Assembly: GCA_025642065.1 (NCBI GenBank)
Contig: JAODUP010000012.1
Coordinates: forward strand, 306,501-370,500
Source of the DNA: Paralvinella palmiformis
Lineage: Eukaryota; Annelida; Polychaeta; Terebellida; Alvinellidae
Direction of reading: 5' to 3'
Length of the DNA: 64,000 nucleotides
The notes beneath the pieces were generated by a model. That model was not told where the DNA came from. It saw nothing but the letters and a program-made list of their open reading frames with translations, and ran no database searches. The translations under genes and the position numbers were made by a program. This document shows positions 1 through 19,875 of the stretch, piece by piece (the first letter of the stretch is position 1; every line of letters starts with the position of its first letter).

Positions 1-700
1 AATTATCAGGGAATTAGACTAAAGTTCAGAGTTTAGTTTATTTGATTAATATAATTATGTGCATTTTTCTCTCATTAAAAATTCACTGGTGAGCAAGTGT
101 CCACTTTTTCATTTGCTTGCTGAGCAAGTGTCCAGGTGAGCAACTGGTCTATACCCCCCTAACTTATTACTACTACTACTAGTACTACTACTAGTCTAGA
201 CTATCTAGAAGTCTATAAATTAAACTCTTAGCCTTAGGTGAAGACCATGAAGTAGATCTGACAAGGAGTTGAGTGTAGGTCGTATTGGTTTATCTCACAA
301 TTGATACTAGTTGTAGACAAAACTGCATTTGATTATCATTAAGTCACACCTAAACCACTTAACCAGTTACCCATAAACTATCAAAGTCTAAATAATCTGT
401 GTTGGGTATAAAATAAGTTTGCCATCACAGTTATACTAGTATCAGTATCGTATGACAATATGTTTAATGTTAGAGTCAGAGTAATTTTTCCAAACCAGCA
501 GATCTGTAAATATTACTTCTTATGAATGTTGAAATATTGAATTGAATTGAACTGGGCAAGTTATTTTCAAACACATTTTTTTTTAGTAATCAATAATTTA
601 TTTTTAGCAGAATAAGAAGATCAATTAAGTTGTTTCACTCTATGTCAAACATGTCTTTTAGTGAACTCTTGAGTCTTGTAGGTTGTGTTGCAATTCATAG
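1..700. other. gene-free stretch
   Basis: No convincing coding exon is seen on either strand. The only structured part is a short run of TAC/TAG trinucleotides near 167-195 followed by CTAGAC-type short palindromes near 190-210. Confidence 0.5.
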
Positions 701-1332
701 CAGGGTTGGGGCCAAGTACATGGGGAAGTACAAGTATGAGTACATGTTTTTATGAGTACAAGTATGAGTACTTATTTGATCAATGTACTCAAGTATAAGT
801 ACAAGTACATTTCAAAGTACTCTAGTACAAGAACAAGTACATTTTTAATCACATTTACTCAAACATAACTGCTATGTAATGTGAACATACATATATCTAT
901 AGTATAATAATGACTATAAAAATGCATTCAATGTACAGTTAATTCAGGTATTATTTCATCTAATGAACATCAATCTTTCAAAAGGCAAGCACTAGCATTC
1001 AGGTAGACAGGAATTGCGTAATAATAATGTCACAATAATGACAGTAGTAGTTTTAGTTAAGTTCACATTAATGTTAATACATGGCATAACATTCATACTT
1101 TATGTTTCAAATCAAAGTGACCTAATCCACAGGGATTCTGGTTTAAAATGATAATTGACCAATTTCTATGAACATAATTCTGTTTATGGTGAAAGTACGA
1201 GTACTTTATGAATGGACTCGAGTACAAGTACTGAGTACTTCCTGTTATGAGTACTGAGTACATCCAAGTATTTCAAATTGTTTACTCGAGTACAATGAGT
1301 ACGAGTGCAGGACTACATCGGCCCCAACACTG
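701..1332. mobile_element. hAT-like MITE, GTAC-rich
   Basis: The left end reads CAGGGTTGGGGCC and the right end, on the other strand, CAGTGTTGGGGCC, so the two ends form inverted repeats of the CAGNGTTGG type seen in hAT elements. The flanking octamers (attcatag at 693-700, gttaatag at 1333-1340) agree at 6 of 8 positions, as expected of an old 8-bp target duplication. Both subterminal regions are packed with short GAGTAC/AAGTAC motifs, perhaps former transposase-binding sites. No transposase frame is present, so the element is non-autonomous. Family assignment rests only on ends and duplication size. Confidence 0.72.
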
Positions 1333-1656
1333 GTTAATAGTAGTGCACTGTCATGACTATGCTACAAAATGACGTCTGTGGGTTTTATTTGATCAATTAA
1401 ATTTTCTGAGAAATGGCCATCTAACCCAAGTGTGTTCAATCTGGAGGCTAAGCATAAAACTCAAACTTCCCCCAATGAAGGTTTTCATCCTTATCATTAC
1501 ACATTAAATTATTATATGAATCCTAGTCTAATATGGTGTTATCATCTGCCCTATTCATGATTCCGAGTTGCTGTTATTACAGCAGTACTAGGAATTGGAT
1601 GGAAAAAAAATCAGTCACTTTTCCATAACTGAATGGCTATTGTGGGATTAAACTGT

Positions 1657-1660
<4 letters not shown>

Positions 1661-1688
<28 letters not shown>
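1661..1688. repeat. (TA)n microsatellite
   Basis: Uninterrupted TA dinucleotides adjoin the left end of the Tc1-like element. Tc1/mariner elements insert at TA, which explains the contact. Confidence 0.85.
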
Positions 1689-1691
<3 letters not shown>

Positions 1692-2516
1692 GCGGAAAAA
1701 CGATTTTGAACATCTAGTAAATTTCTCTATTTTTCCATCATCTTTGTTTAATAAGGTTGTTTATTTATGAATAGCAAAACATAAATTAAAAGATAGCTTT
1801 AAGAAGATGATGATTGGTGATTTACGGCCACTTTTGTGCACGTGGTAGCCTAAATGGACCGAGATAGCTTTAAGAAACACAATGACTTACACAGACTTAA
1901 CAAACATGAAAAATAATCACCATGGATGGCAAATCACAATGAATATTAATTAAATAATGCATGATTAGGATATTTCATAAGTCAATATTTGATTGCTAAG
2001 CCACGTGCATGCACCAATGCCTGGATTCTGTTTGATGTGTTTTCAACAAGGCATTTGCATTGTTCTGGTGTGATAGTATTCCATTCGTTGACCACAAACC
2101 TCCTGAGCTCTTGCATATTTCTTGGTTTACATTCAGAAACAGCTTTGGACTCTGACATTTGCTTGAGTTGGATATAGCTGGAAGCTGAACTCATCTGACC
2201 ATAAAATCTTTGTCCAGTGTGCTTGTGTCCACTGACTGTGTGCTTTACCCCACAGATGTCTTGCTCTTCTTTGTTTCTCCATTATCAATGGGTTTTTTCT
2301 TGCAATACATGATTTGAAACCTTCTGTCGGTTTGACACAGGCAAAGCAGAACATGATCATTTCTTGCTGTACTGCATCTGGGTTGTCCACTCCTAGATTT
2401 GTCTTTCAGGTTACCCGACTGCTGGAATATTTTGTTGATCATCCTTGAAAATATGTGCATTATTTGGAAGAAACACCAAATCTAGCCAGTGTTGAAAAAA
2501 CTTTTTTCCACCACTG
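1687..2516 (-). mobile_element. Tc1/mariner transposon, inactivated
   Basis: Inverted ends TAGTGGCGGAAAAA (left) and, on the other strand, CAGTGGTGGAAAAAAG (right) each abut a TA. Between them the minus strand carries pieces of a Tc1-type transposase in different frames: a linker-like piece with GNLKDKSRSGQPRCST, a catalytic-core piece with KILWSDEFSFQL (the DE of the DDE triad, normally LWSDES), and the C-terminal piece ending QALVHARGLAIKY. Frameshifts and stops separate them. At about 830 bp it is shorter than an intact element (typically 1.3-1.6 kb), so it is internally deleted. A SINE fragment is inserted in it. Confidence 0.85.
1806..1861 (-). mobile_element. 5'-truncated SINE nested in Tc1 relic
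   Basis: A 56-bp insert is flanked by the perfect 15-bp direct repeat agatagctttaagaa (1791-1805 and 1862-1876), a target duplication of LINE-mediated retroposition. Its content (ATCATC tail, then TTTACGGCCACTTTTGTGCAC) is the reversed 3' end of the SINE family seen complete at 16237-16407. Confidence 0.82.
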
Positions 2517-2518
2517 TA

Positions 2519-5105
2519 TTTAATGATCACAGATTTACAACACAACTTCATAAAGTGCCAACTTTGCAGCTCAGATAAAAGGTAAAAACATAACCAAGTA
2601 CTGACACTAGGCAGGTGCTTATTTAACACTCTGATTATATCATACAGCTTATTTACACCTAATAATAGGGCATAACTGCAGAATTAAATTTGTTCAATAC
2701 AATCACATCAAAGCAAAACCAGAGTTATGATTATATGAAAGTTTTACATAACCAAACATAGATAAATATTGTTTGTAATAGTAGAGTAGCTGAACACTTC
2801 ATAACATTTTTGAGATCTTTACCAAGGAATGACCTTTTTGCTTTATATTCCAGAAATTACCAGTAGGGAGGCTAACAAAGGAAATTCAGGGAACCAAACT
2901 TCAGTAAAGCAAATAATGTGGTAATTATAATTTATATAATTTAATAAACTTGTCAATACTGCATATCTTGGTAAACTAATTGATGAACTTTATCACAGGT
3001 GTTCTAGAATAGTTGGTAGATTATAGTAAATAAGCACAGTAAATACATTATGATACAACTAAAATTAAATTCAGTGTGGCATGTGATCTGATTCATATAC
3101 AAACATTTACAAAATATGTTCATCTGGTGTAGAAAATCACTCCTACTGGATAAAAGTCCAATGAATAAGACTAATCTGAATAAAAATCCTGCTGGACATA
3201 ATTCCCCTGTTGATAAAACGGCTTTTGCAAGAGCAAAATGTGGACTCACTCATTGGTAACAATATTTTAAAATCTAGAATAAAATACACCAGTTATGAAC
3301 AATACATCATTGTTTACACATGCACATGACACTAACCCTGTAGTTTGATAAGGTGTCAAAACAAATAATCTGTAATAAATGATCGCTTGTAATTACCCCC
3401 TTATTGATACCTACCATATGGACCAGCTTCTTGTCAAAATTATCAGCCTGCTGTCATTAAGGCATCAGAGACACTAAGTATATATTTTGGCAGTAGAAGC
3501 AAGAAAATAATACTTATTATGTCTAATAACTAGATGATGAATGCATACCTCTAACCTCTGTAGATTTCTTTATGTAAGAATCATGATATTTGCCAAATGA
3601 TAATTACCACCTAATGCTTTCTCAGCTGGGACCATCAGTGAACTAATATCCACACTGAAGTCAAGCATCATGTACTAAATAAGATAGTAGGAGTATAAAA
3701 ACCATACATTTTCCTACTGATTAACCAACTGAAAAAAGAACATCCTTAAATATGAATAGCAATTAATTAGCTGGGCAACAACCTCCAAAGAAATGAAGGA
3801 AATATAGACAACTCGGAGCCATAATAGTGACCAAGACACAAGGGTATAAACAGTGAGTAATAAGCTATTACTTTACACTGTAGGGATGTTCTTGATTTTG
3901 TGTAAAGATCCCACTGTGCTGGTCCACTGTGAAACATATGAGTGAATAAAGTTTGGTTCAAATTAACTGTGTCGTCTCATATTCATAACAACAAGCATTG
4001 TGTAGGAATCTGTTTTACTGGTAGAATTTCTGACCAGGAAAGTGTTGGGTGGCAAATAGCGAGTGGTATATTATGGGTGGCAAATGTGATAGAACCCTTT
4101 ATGTGCACTTCATTCAATGTATGCTAATTCTGTGCAAGGCATGGCCCCTTTTGTATCCCTGATTTAGTAAGTGGATATTTCTAATTCTAGGTGTGTTGAC
4201 CACCAAATGTATGTTTAGTCTTCAGAATAAACAAAATCTTATTTCTATTGGAATCTTTATCGCTGTTACGGAAAAAGGTCAGACTTGACTGATGTGTGAC
4301 ATGGCCAGCCCGATGATGGTCACTATAAAGTCGGTCTAAATGTCCAATGACTATTCAACAATCATCGATTCTTATTTTTCCATGATGAATGATGATGATA
4401 AATGCAAACTCAAATAAGAACAGTGACTACTTTTTAAGTAATATATTTTATTAATACATTTTTTTAAATACATAATTTAAAAGTATGCATTAATGTCATT
4501 TTAAAATGAGATCACACCATGTCTGAAGCATCTCGGAATCACTCTGAGGACCTTAGAAATAAAAGAAAACAATTGGAGGGACATACATTACAGCACACAT
4601 GCACACACACATACTACCATTCACACGTTGTGCTCACCTCGGTAGCTTCCCTACCTCTACATTTGTCCTGTGTTTCTTCTTTTTGTCCTATGTTAACAAC
4701 ATTAACATAGGACATAATATCAAACATTTTCAAGTTTTTCCTTAGCACTCCTTCATCATTATAATGAATGATAGAAATTGATCTAAGTGGCAGTTACTGG
4801 TTTAGAAAGGATATTGATTTTCAGGGGGTTTGCTGTACTGTGATTTAAGTAATATTTTGTATCTGTAGCAATATGCATGTAGTACATATGGCCTTTGTTC
4901 TCTGAATGTAGCTCACAGGTCTCAACATATTATTGTTTCAGGTTTATATTAGATGTTGCCGATCAAAATGAAAATGGTCACAAAATGATAAATGTTCTGT
5001 GGGATAACATGTCGTATTAATTTTTTTTACTAATTCTTTTTTGTGGTAAGTTACATATTGAAGTAATTCTATGGAATTTAAATTCATACTTTCAGATTTC
5101 ACACA
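2519..5105. other. gene-free stretch upstream of Kelch gene
   Basis: Only short non-conserved open frames are present and no transposon ends were recognised. It holds one short perfect hairpin at 4684-4714. The promoter of the Kelch gene probably lies at its right end but no TATA box or initiator could be chosen with confidence. Confidence 0.4.
4684..4714. other. 13-bp perfect hairpin
   Basis: The arms tgtcctatgttaa and ttaacataggaca are exact reverse complements around a 5-base loop. There is no T-run after it and no sign that it is transcribed; function unknown. Confidence 0.55.
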
Positions 5106-5123
5106 GGTTGAGAACATTGTGGT

Positions 5124-7379
5124 ATGATGGAAGAAAAACGAAAAAATTCAGAGCAGGTGATGCTGATAGCTGGTGATCAGCATATTACATGTGATAAATC
5201 CAAACTAAAAACAGCAAGTTCCTATTTTGGGGCAATGTTCAACAGTGATATGATAGAAAGTGAAGCTTCAGAGATTCACTTACAAGCAGTAGACAGTTCA
5301 TTACTTGAACTCCTTGTTGATTTTGCTGAAAACGACCAAAAAGAACTGAAATTTAATGAACACAATGCTCAGGAACTCTTGCAACTTGCTTGTATGCTGC
5401 AGTTTAATGATGCAACTAGTGTCATAGAGCGGTATCTGTTGGATAATGTTACCTGCAGTAACACCTGTGGTGTGATACTTATAGCAGACATGTGTGGTTT
5501 GAATGCCTTGTACAACAAAGCCAGAACCATAGCTGAGTGGTGGTTTGAGGATGTCATTGAGGAGGATGAAATAGTTGAACTGTCATATGAATTATTTTTG
5601 GATTTGGTGTCTAGTAATACACTTAATGTAAACAGTGAATTAACAGTTTTCAAGGTCATTGAACGCTGGCTGCTGCATAGTTATTTGGAGAGGTGTGAAC
5701 ATTATCCTAGTCTGCTGTCATGTGTACAGTGGGAAGCCATTTCTGAAGTGGAATTCTATGATGTGTTGGAAGCATCACCTCTTTTCCAGGAAACAGGAGT
5801 GAAGGAACATGTCTTAGATTCAAGGAAGAAATTGAGCACAGAAGAAACTGCAAGTAACTTCCGTCTTAACTACCTATTGGCAGAAATAATTCAGTAAAAT
5901 AGAACCCATTTGGTACTTGTTTATGAGTTCTGTTCAGTTTTGGTGTCACGAGTTAAGCAAGGAAATACATCTCTATAAAACCATCTGCACAATATGCAAA
6001 TATGTTGTACCAGATTGGTGGAGGTCTGTTAGTTCATTGCTATTTCTCTGCACACAGTATATTTATAAACTTTCTTTCAGAAACCAAAACCACGAGCTCC
6101 ACAAGAAGTAGTTCTTGTTCTAGGAGGGGAGTGGATAAAACCAGATGAGATGCAAAATATAGAAGAAAGCAAAGAGAAACTCCTTAATCATCACTTGTTG
6201 GTGTATGATATAAATAAAAAAGATGAGAATGATCATTATCAGCTGACTTCATTACCTGATGATTATTCTAATGTCTGGGGATATGAGGCTTGTGTTGTTG
6301 GTCAGTGTTTATTTAATTGAACCAAAATATTTATACTCATTTCCTATGTATTTTTTACTCCTTTTAAATCGAGTTTGTTATGGCAAATAGGAAGAGATTT
6401 ATGTTCAGTAATGCATACTTTGGATCATCCATCAAGTACCCCATTTATTATTACCAATTTCAAGATGGACGCATACATGTGCATACTGTACGTATTGTTT
6501 ACATGTATCACAACAGGGAAAGATGTATATTTGTTTGGAGGTGAGAAAAAAGGCCCACATATGCGTAAAGACTGGTATAAATCTGTGTGGTGTTATGATA
6601 GTCTGAAGGACACATGGAGATTAATAACAGAACTTCCCACTCCAAGACGTCACCATAGTATTGCAGTGAATGGAGATTTCATATATGTCATAGGAGGCTT
6701 CAGTCGACACAGGATCATCCAAAACACAGTTGATAGATACGATTCCATTAATGGTAAGGAATATCTGGAACACATCCAAGTTAAGCATTACGTAAAGTTT
6801 AAATTTAAAACTAAAGATCTGAATACGTGTCTATCTAATATTCAAAATACACAGGTTGGTAGTGAATTGTTATATTTTTAATTAGTTTATGTATTGGCTA
6901 TATACTTTTTTTATATAGATACTTGGCAGAAGCAGCCATCATTGACACATTCTGTATTTGGTGCTGCAACTTGTGCCTGTAATGGTAGCATCTATGTTAT
7001 AACAGACAGTATAGAAATACTTCATTCAGGATCAACTAACTGGACGCAGAAATGTAACATCTTGCCACCAAATGTATCAATTCAGTGTGCTGTCTCACAT
7101 CAGGCCAGCATCTACATGATGGCTATTTATATAAAATGTTTCTACTTGTTAGATACTAACACAGAACAATTAACAAAACTAGATCCATTTCAGCATACTG
7201 TTGGCAAAGCATGTAGGACAAGGGAGAAAATATTTATTGTAGGTGGCGAGGATACTTTTTCAATAGAGTACTACAGTTTGGAAGATAGAACTTTTGGAGT
7301 GTCACATTGTCAAATGCAGCCTTTAAAAGATCATCACGTCTTGTCTTTGCCAAGGTATTCTGCATTCAGAAAGACATGA
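5124..7379 (+). CDS. BTB-BACK-Kelch protein (KLHL-like)
   Basis: Probable substrate-binding adaptor of a cullin-3 ubiquitin ligase, by family. Exons: 5124 to about 5894, 6081-6300, 6517-6753, 6919-7379; about 560 residues. Exon 1 encodes a BTB domain (roughly residues 12-115, with HITCDKSKLKTASSYFGAMF) and a BACK domain (about 120-230). Later exons encode a reduced Kelch propeller, with GG-containing strands VLVLGGEW, VYLFGGEKKG, IYVIGGFSRH and IFIVGGED; only about four repeats are clear instead of the usual six. The junctions of exons 2/3 and 3/4 keep phase 1 exactly. The first junction is odd: the frame requires cutting after CAG at 5894, but the sequence there is CAG|TAAAAT, one G short of a normal GT donor. 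The start is the first ATG of an ATGATG pair, just after a possible acceptor in the 5' untranslated region. The ortholog group was not identified. Confidence 0.86.
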
Positions 7380-7484
7380 AGCCATGTAGCTTGTGGAGCA
7401 ATTGTCAGAATTATACTGCATGATCTGTTGACTGAAACAGCTAACCAACTCAGGAAAATTAGTGAAGAACAATATTGTTTAGGT

Positions 7485-7489
<5 letters not shown>

Positions 7490-7514
<25 letters not shown>
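7490..7514. repeat. (AT)n microsatellite
   Basis: A run of AT dinucleotides lies in the likely 3' untranslated region of the Kelch gene. Confidence 0.8.
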
Positions 7515-7515
<1 letters not shown>

Positions 7516-7582
7516 AAACAAACCATGATGCAAGTCATTTATAATGTTTTTTTTTTAAATATGCAAAAATCATATTTTTATG

Positions 7583-7588
7583 AATAAA
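7583..7588 (+). terminator. candidate poly(A) signal of Kelch gene
   Basis: AATAAA lies 204 bp after the Kelch stop codon, following a poly-T/A stretch. AT-rich context makes chance matches common. Confidence 0.4.
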
Positions 7589-8031
7589 CATAAACAAAGA
7601 ACCAATTTATTACGCTTATTTTTGAGATTTAATTCTTTATTTGAAAACTATGTACAATATAACTGGCATCCACACAGACACATACAAATCTACAATGTGT
7701 AGCATTTCATGTACCAACTTAACAAAAACTTCTGCAATCTTAGGCAAAATGTTGTACATTAAACTAAAATAATCATACTTTACAAGTAACAGTAATAATG
7801 CAGTTTTGTATTAGAAACTGCAAAAAGGTCTGATAAGTTGCAATTTACAGTATATTAAATAAATAGTAATAAAGCTTGTCTAACAAGGGTTACACAAGTG
7901 TGATTAAAATTTTTTAGATTGTTATTGACATTAATTAATTTATTAAGTAACAAATAAGACGGGTAAAGCAATACAATGTTCCAGATAACAGCATACAATT
8001 TGAAAAAAATTCATATTTACATATAAATTAT

Positions 8032-8037
8032 TTTATT
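8032..8037 (-). terminator. candidate poly(A) signal of SQLE
   Basis: On the minus strand this reads AATAAA about 160 bp past the SQLE stop. Other AATAAA matches on this strand occur farther on (e.g. 7636-7641), so the choice is uncertain. The 3' ends of SQLE and the Kelch gene face each other across about 0.8 kb. Confidence 0.35.
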
Positions 8038-8197
8038 TATCATATTTTATGAATGTGTGCGTATATACTCTTGGCCTCTCGTATACCAGAACTAACCCAC
8101 TGCAACAATGGAATTCTGTTTCTATGTACAGTTTATAAAATATATTGACAATAATAATGAAAAGACATTTGTTAAGTAGGTGTTTTTGTGGAACAAA

Positions 8198-16029
<7,832 letters not shown>

Positions 16030-16236
16030 TTATTAATTCAATAATTGATGTTGGCGTTAACTGAATATTTACACTGTATGATTGCTATACGAATTAATCA
16101 TGCCTCATGTTTAAAAATAAGATATCATAACAATTATACATTAATCTGGTTTGAACCTGGTTTGAAATCATATACTTGATATAGATCTATCATCTAGATC
16201 TAGTTTTGATAGATCTAGATCTACTCACGATCTAGA

Positions 16237-16407
16237 TGATTAATGATGATAATGTTTTACGGCCACTTTTGTGCACAAGGTAGGCCAAGGTTAATGAGAC
16301 AAAGTGAAAGACGAAACAACCTTCAGATATGGCCACGCCGGGATTCGAACACGGGTGGTAGTGATCTGTGGTCCAACACGCTACCGCTAGACCACGGAGG
16401 CGCCCCC
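16237..16407 (-). mobile_element. tRNA-derived SINE, full length
   Basis: A 171-bp insert flanked by the perfect 14-bp repeat actcacgatctaga (16223-16236 and 16408-16421). Read on the minus strand it starts with a tRNA-like head, GGCGCCTCCGTGGTCTAGCG (A box) and GTGTTCGAATCCC (B box, complement near 16340), and ends with GTGCACAAAAGTGGCCGTAA and an ATCATC tail. It is the best reference copy of this family in the window. Confidence 0.88.
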
Positions 16408-17993
16408 ACTCACGATCTAGAACTGTCAGAATTATCATTATGACGCCAAATTGAAACTGGGTTAGAAGTAGATCTACACGGCTAACATAAATAATGATAA
16501 TCTAAATATAAATATATTCTAATCTACAAGTAACAAGCACACGATTAGAACATTTCTTGATTATATTTACAAACCTCATTTATCAGTGTTTATCAGCTAA
16601 TTTTATTTGCCCACCCCAAAAATCAGCCAATGCGTATTTGAGGAAAGTCTCGCGTGATTTCAGATTGTTTGTAAACACAGACACATGCCAGGAACAGTGG
16701 ATGCAATCTAAATTAATCAGTGAAACAAAATCGCCAAACAGTTCCAATGTCATAATCTCATATTGATGCTAAACCAAACTAAAATTTGTTGATCAATTGT
16801 GCATTGTACATTGACTGTGAGATTGTCCAACCCCTATACTAGGTAAGTAGGTGCGCCACTGAGCTCGATTCTTTTCGATGATTTTACTTATTCAAGTTAT
16901 TGGCGCTATAGTAGTATAGAAGTTACTAGTTAGTAATAATAATTATTATTGTTAAATTGAAACAAGCTGCTCATCATACCGACGAAGCCTCGAAAGAACT
17001 ATGTTTTATTGGATAGGCCGAAAATAGGGATGAGGATTTGCGTGTTAGGCCATATCCTATGTCATGTGATCTTGTTGTTTTCAAAGATCAATTCATGTTT
17101 TTTTTTTAAATTTATTACTTTATATTCCAGGATAATAACTTAACATTACATTGTCATGACCTTCATTTATGCCTTAATAGGCCGAAAATAGGGTTGAAAA
17201 AAGGTACTAGTGACAAGCACACGATTTGACAATTTCTTGAAAAACCGATAGAGTCTATTTATAAATCTCATTTAAATTCTATTTAATAAAAAAGTTAGTC
17301 TTAGAACTAGTGGCATTTGCAAAAACTAATTTACTGCACATGCCAATAACTTTAATAAAATTTTAAGGCTTTTATTATTGATATAATAAGGCAATAGCTA
17401 TGCCTACACTATGCTATGAGTATGAATATGATAGAATGAATATTATCATAATTATTCTGATTATCATTAAGTAGAAACATTTGTTTACACAAACCTGCTT
17501 TCGGGGCTATCACCAGAATTGTCCAACTTTCCTTATTAAGTTTTGTTTTCCAAACAGCTCTCGTCTACAACTGAGCAGGACTCATTCACATGGAGTGAAG
17601 GCGCTTTCGCATGAGTTTTAAATAAGGTTTGACAGAAGGGATTGTTATAACATGATCACCAGACATTCAGATGCTTTGCATACTAGGCAGCTCCCAGCAA
17701 CACAATATCGGCTGAGGACATTATAACCAATAGCAAGCCGCCATTATAAGCAGTTCAGCCCTACATGAATATTCATGCAGGTCACCTTGTCCCATTTACC
17801 TCGTGATGGTCGAGGAGTTGTTCTTGTTGGGCCAGCCCACAAATGACTTTACGGAAGTGACCTATATCTGGAACGCACGTGTAAAAGTCAACATAACCTG
17901 AGCTGATCACATGATAGCTAAGCTGGCACGATGTATACATGCCGTGAATCACTATCGTGACTTACTATGACAAAACATTGATACTTCAATCTA

Positions 17994-18102
17994 GCCGTGT
18001 ACTCCTAACCCATTTTGACATTATAATTTTTGCGAGTCTAGTGGTGTTATCTCACCAGACCTGCAAAAATTATAATGTTATTGTGGGTTAGAAGCACACG
18101 AC
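17994..18102. repeat. 109-bp foldback (inverted repeat)
   Basis: Two arms of about 50 bp are near reverse complements with only a few bases of loop near 18047-18052. The shared core CATTATAATTTTTGC and the outer CTAACCCA blocks match. It resembles a very short MITE or a structured hairpin; no target duplication was settled. A (TA)n tract follows closely. Confidence 0.75.
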
Positions 18103-18118
18103 TAAGTTAAGATAAAAA

Positions 18119-18121
18119 AAT

Positions 18122-18163
<42 letters not shown>
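18119..18163. repeat. (TA)n microsatellite
   Basis: TA dinucleotides with one small interruption, next to the foldback. Confidence 0.8.
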
Positions 18164-18167
<4 letters not shown>

Positions 18168-18879
18168 GCAAAACAATTGACTAAAATGACGGCAGTTTGG
18201 ACAGAATTAAGCTAGTGGATAACAGTTATTTGTCTCTTCCTGATGTAATTGAGGGCGTGTGATAAAATCACATAACAGTGTAAATAGATCTATGTGGAAA
18301 TCTCATTATGATTATCTGTTTTACCTGTTTGATAAGTGACACAGATTTAAATAGCCTCTGTAAGAATTAATGTTGAATGTAATGTAGATATAATTGTGTC
18401 ACATTAAAATAAACTATTCAAGCAATAATTAAAACCTTTAAAATGGTAAAGGTAATTGTGGTTCAGATGATATTAATGTTGAACACCTTAAACATTGTAC
18501 TGATGTAATAATTCAACTACTCTGTGTGTGTTTCATAAGTATGTTCATACATATGGTATAATGTCCGAGACAATGATAGCAGTTCTATTATTATTACATC
18601 CTGTAAAAAAACAATAAAAGTGCTAGTAGATAAGAGCTAGGCTTATTTCACTAGCTAGCAATTTATCTAAAATATTAGAAAATAATAATTATAGTCATAC
18701 TGCATACCAAATCAGTACCTAGAGGAATCAATTTGGTTTTAAGGCTAAGCATAGCACAGATTGATATGTGCATATAGGCTTCCAATGGGACTATATACTG
18801 AAATATCACAGTTTAATCTTTAAGAAACTTTTAAATAGAGGCATATGCATTGTTGTATATATTAAGAATTCTAACCGTT

Positions 18880-19300
18880 TTGCATACCAATGAGATAATG
18901 TATGTAAGCTGGAAGAATGCCTATATCATAATAGGTTCAGCATTAATTAGCCATTTCATGTATGCTGATGATTTAGTACTCTTGGCTTCTTCATCCAAAG
19001 GATTATCTATGCTGCTGTCAGTATCTTAATTCAGAATATGTCTTATCAAATGATATCAAGTAGAAAAGTGCTAAACGTAATGCTATGATTTTTCATTGTA
19101 AAATGTACAAAGATGTTTAGATTCCTAATTTTTAACTAAATGATTAATAGAAAAATTTAAATATCTGGGTCATATCATCATTCAGGACATAAGTGATGAT
19201 GAGGATATATGGCTAGGCAATGTAGGTCAATTTATGCTCAAGGAAATACACTAATCCGAAAATATCAAGGTATACCTTCCTGGAAAATGGAGATCAGGAA
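18880..19300 (+). mobile_element. LINE reverse-transcriptase relic
   Basis: One frame reads SALISHFMYADDLVLLASSS at about 18937-18996, with the YADD catalytic motif at 18961-18972. Downstream, in another frame, FKYLGHII-like sequence (about 19150-19190) and a degraded LYAQGN..IRK block follow, as in the connection domain of several non-LTR retrotransposons. Stops and frameshifts are frequent, so it is dead. Upstream limit uncertain. Confidence 0.75.
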
Positions 19301-19519
19301 AAAAGGTATACAGCTAAATCTGTCAATTAAATATAACAATGTATTATGAAGAGTGATATAATATATACATCACCATTGTATCGTCATTGGGGGAAAAGTT
19401 TTTTTGTTTAAACCTTATTGTTTTTTTAAATGTAGCCTGTTTGTGGGGGTGTTATATTCCAGAATAAAGTTATGATAATTAATAATAATATAATTTTATT
19501 CTTGATATGTAATGAGAAG

Positions 19520-19520
<1 letters not shown>

Positions 19521-19585
<65 letters not shown>
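19521..19585. repeat. (CA)n microsatellite
   Basis: About 32 uninterrupted CA units. The open frame across it on the minus strand is low complexity and not a gene. Confidence 0.95.
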
Positions 19586-19587
<2 letters not shown>

Positions 19588-19696
19588 TTAATTATAAAAG
19601 GGTGGATTAATTTTACAGGTATGATTTTATTATATGCTACATTACCATGACTAGTATTATAAATTACTTCCTGTTTTTGTGGATCTCTTACAATGG

Positions 19697-19830
19697 AACA
19701 GCGCATTTTGATGGCACAGTGGTTAAAGCACTGTACGGAAAACCTCGGGGTTATAGGTTCAACTCCATATGTCTTATATGTGACCAGCGGCGAGACTAAA
19801 CAACTCAACTCTTATACTGGAACAGGTGTA
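19697..19830 (+). mobile_element. tRNA-derived SINE, second family
   Basis: TGGCACAGTGGTTAAAGCAC resembles an A box and GGTTCAACTCC a B box, followed by TGTGACCAGCGGCGAGACTA. The same post-head block appears reversed near 21868-22000 and in weaker form at 63172. Confidence 0.6.
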
Positions 19831-19875
19831 ATACCAAAAATATTATAACAATGTTATGGTATCCTTGGTTATACT

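Noticed and set aside
19479..19808. 109-codon minus-strand frame with a long Cys-Val run
   Set aside because: It is a translation of the (CA)n tract plus part of a SINE.
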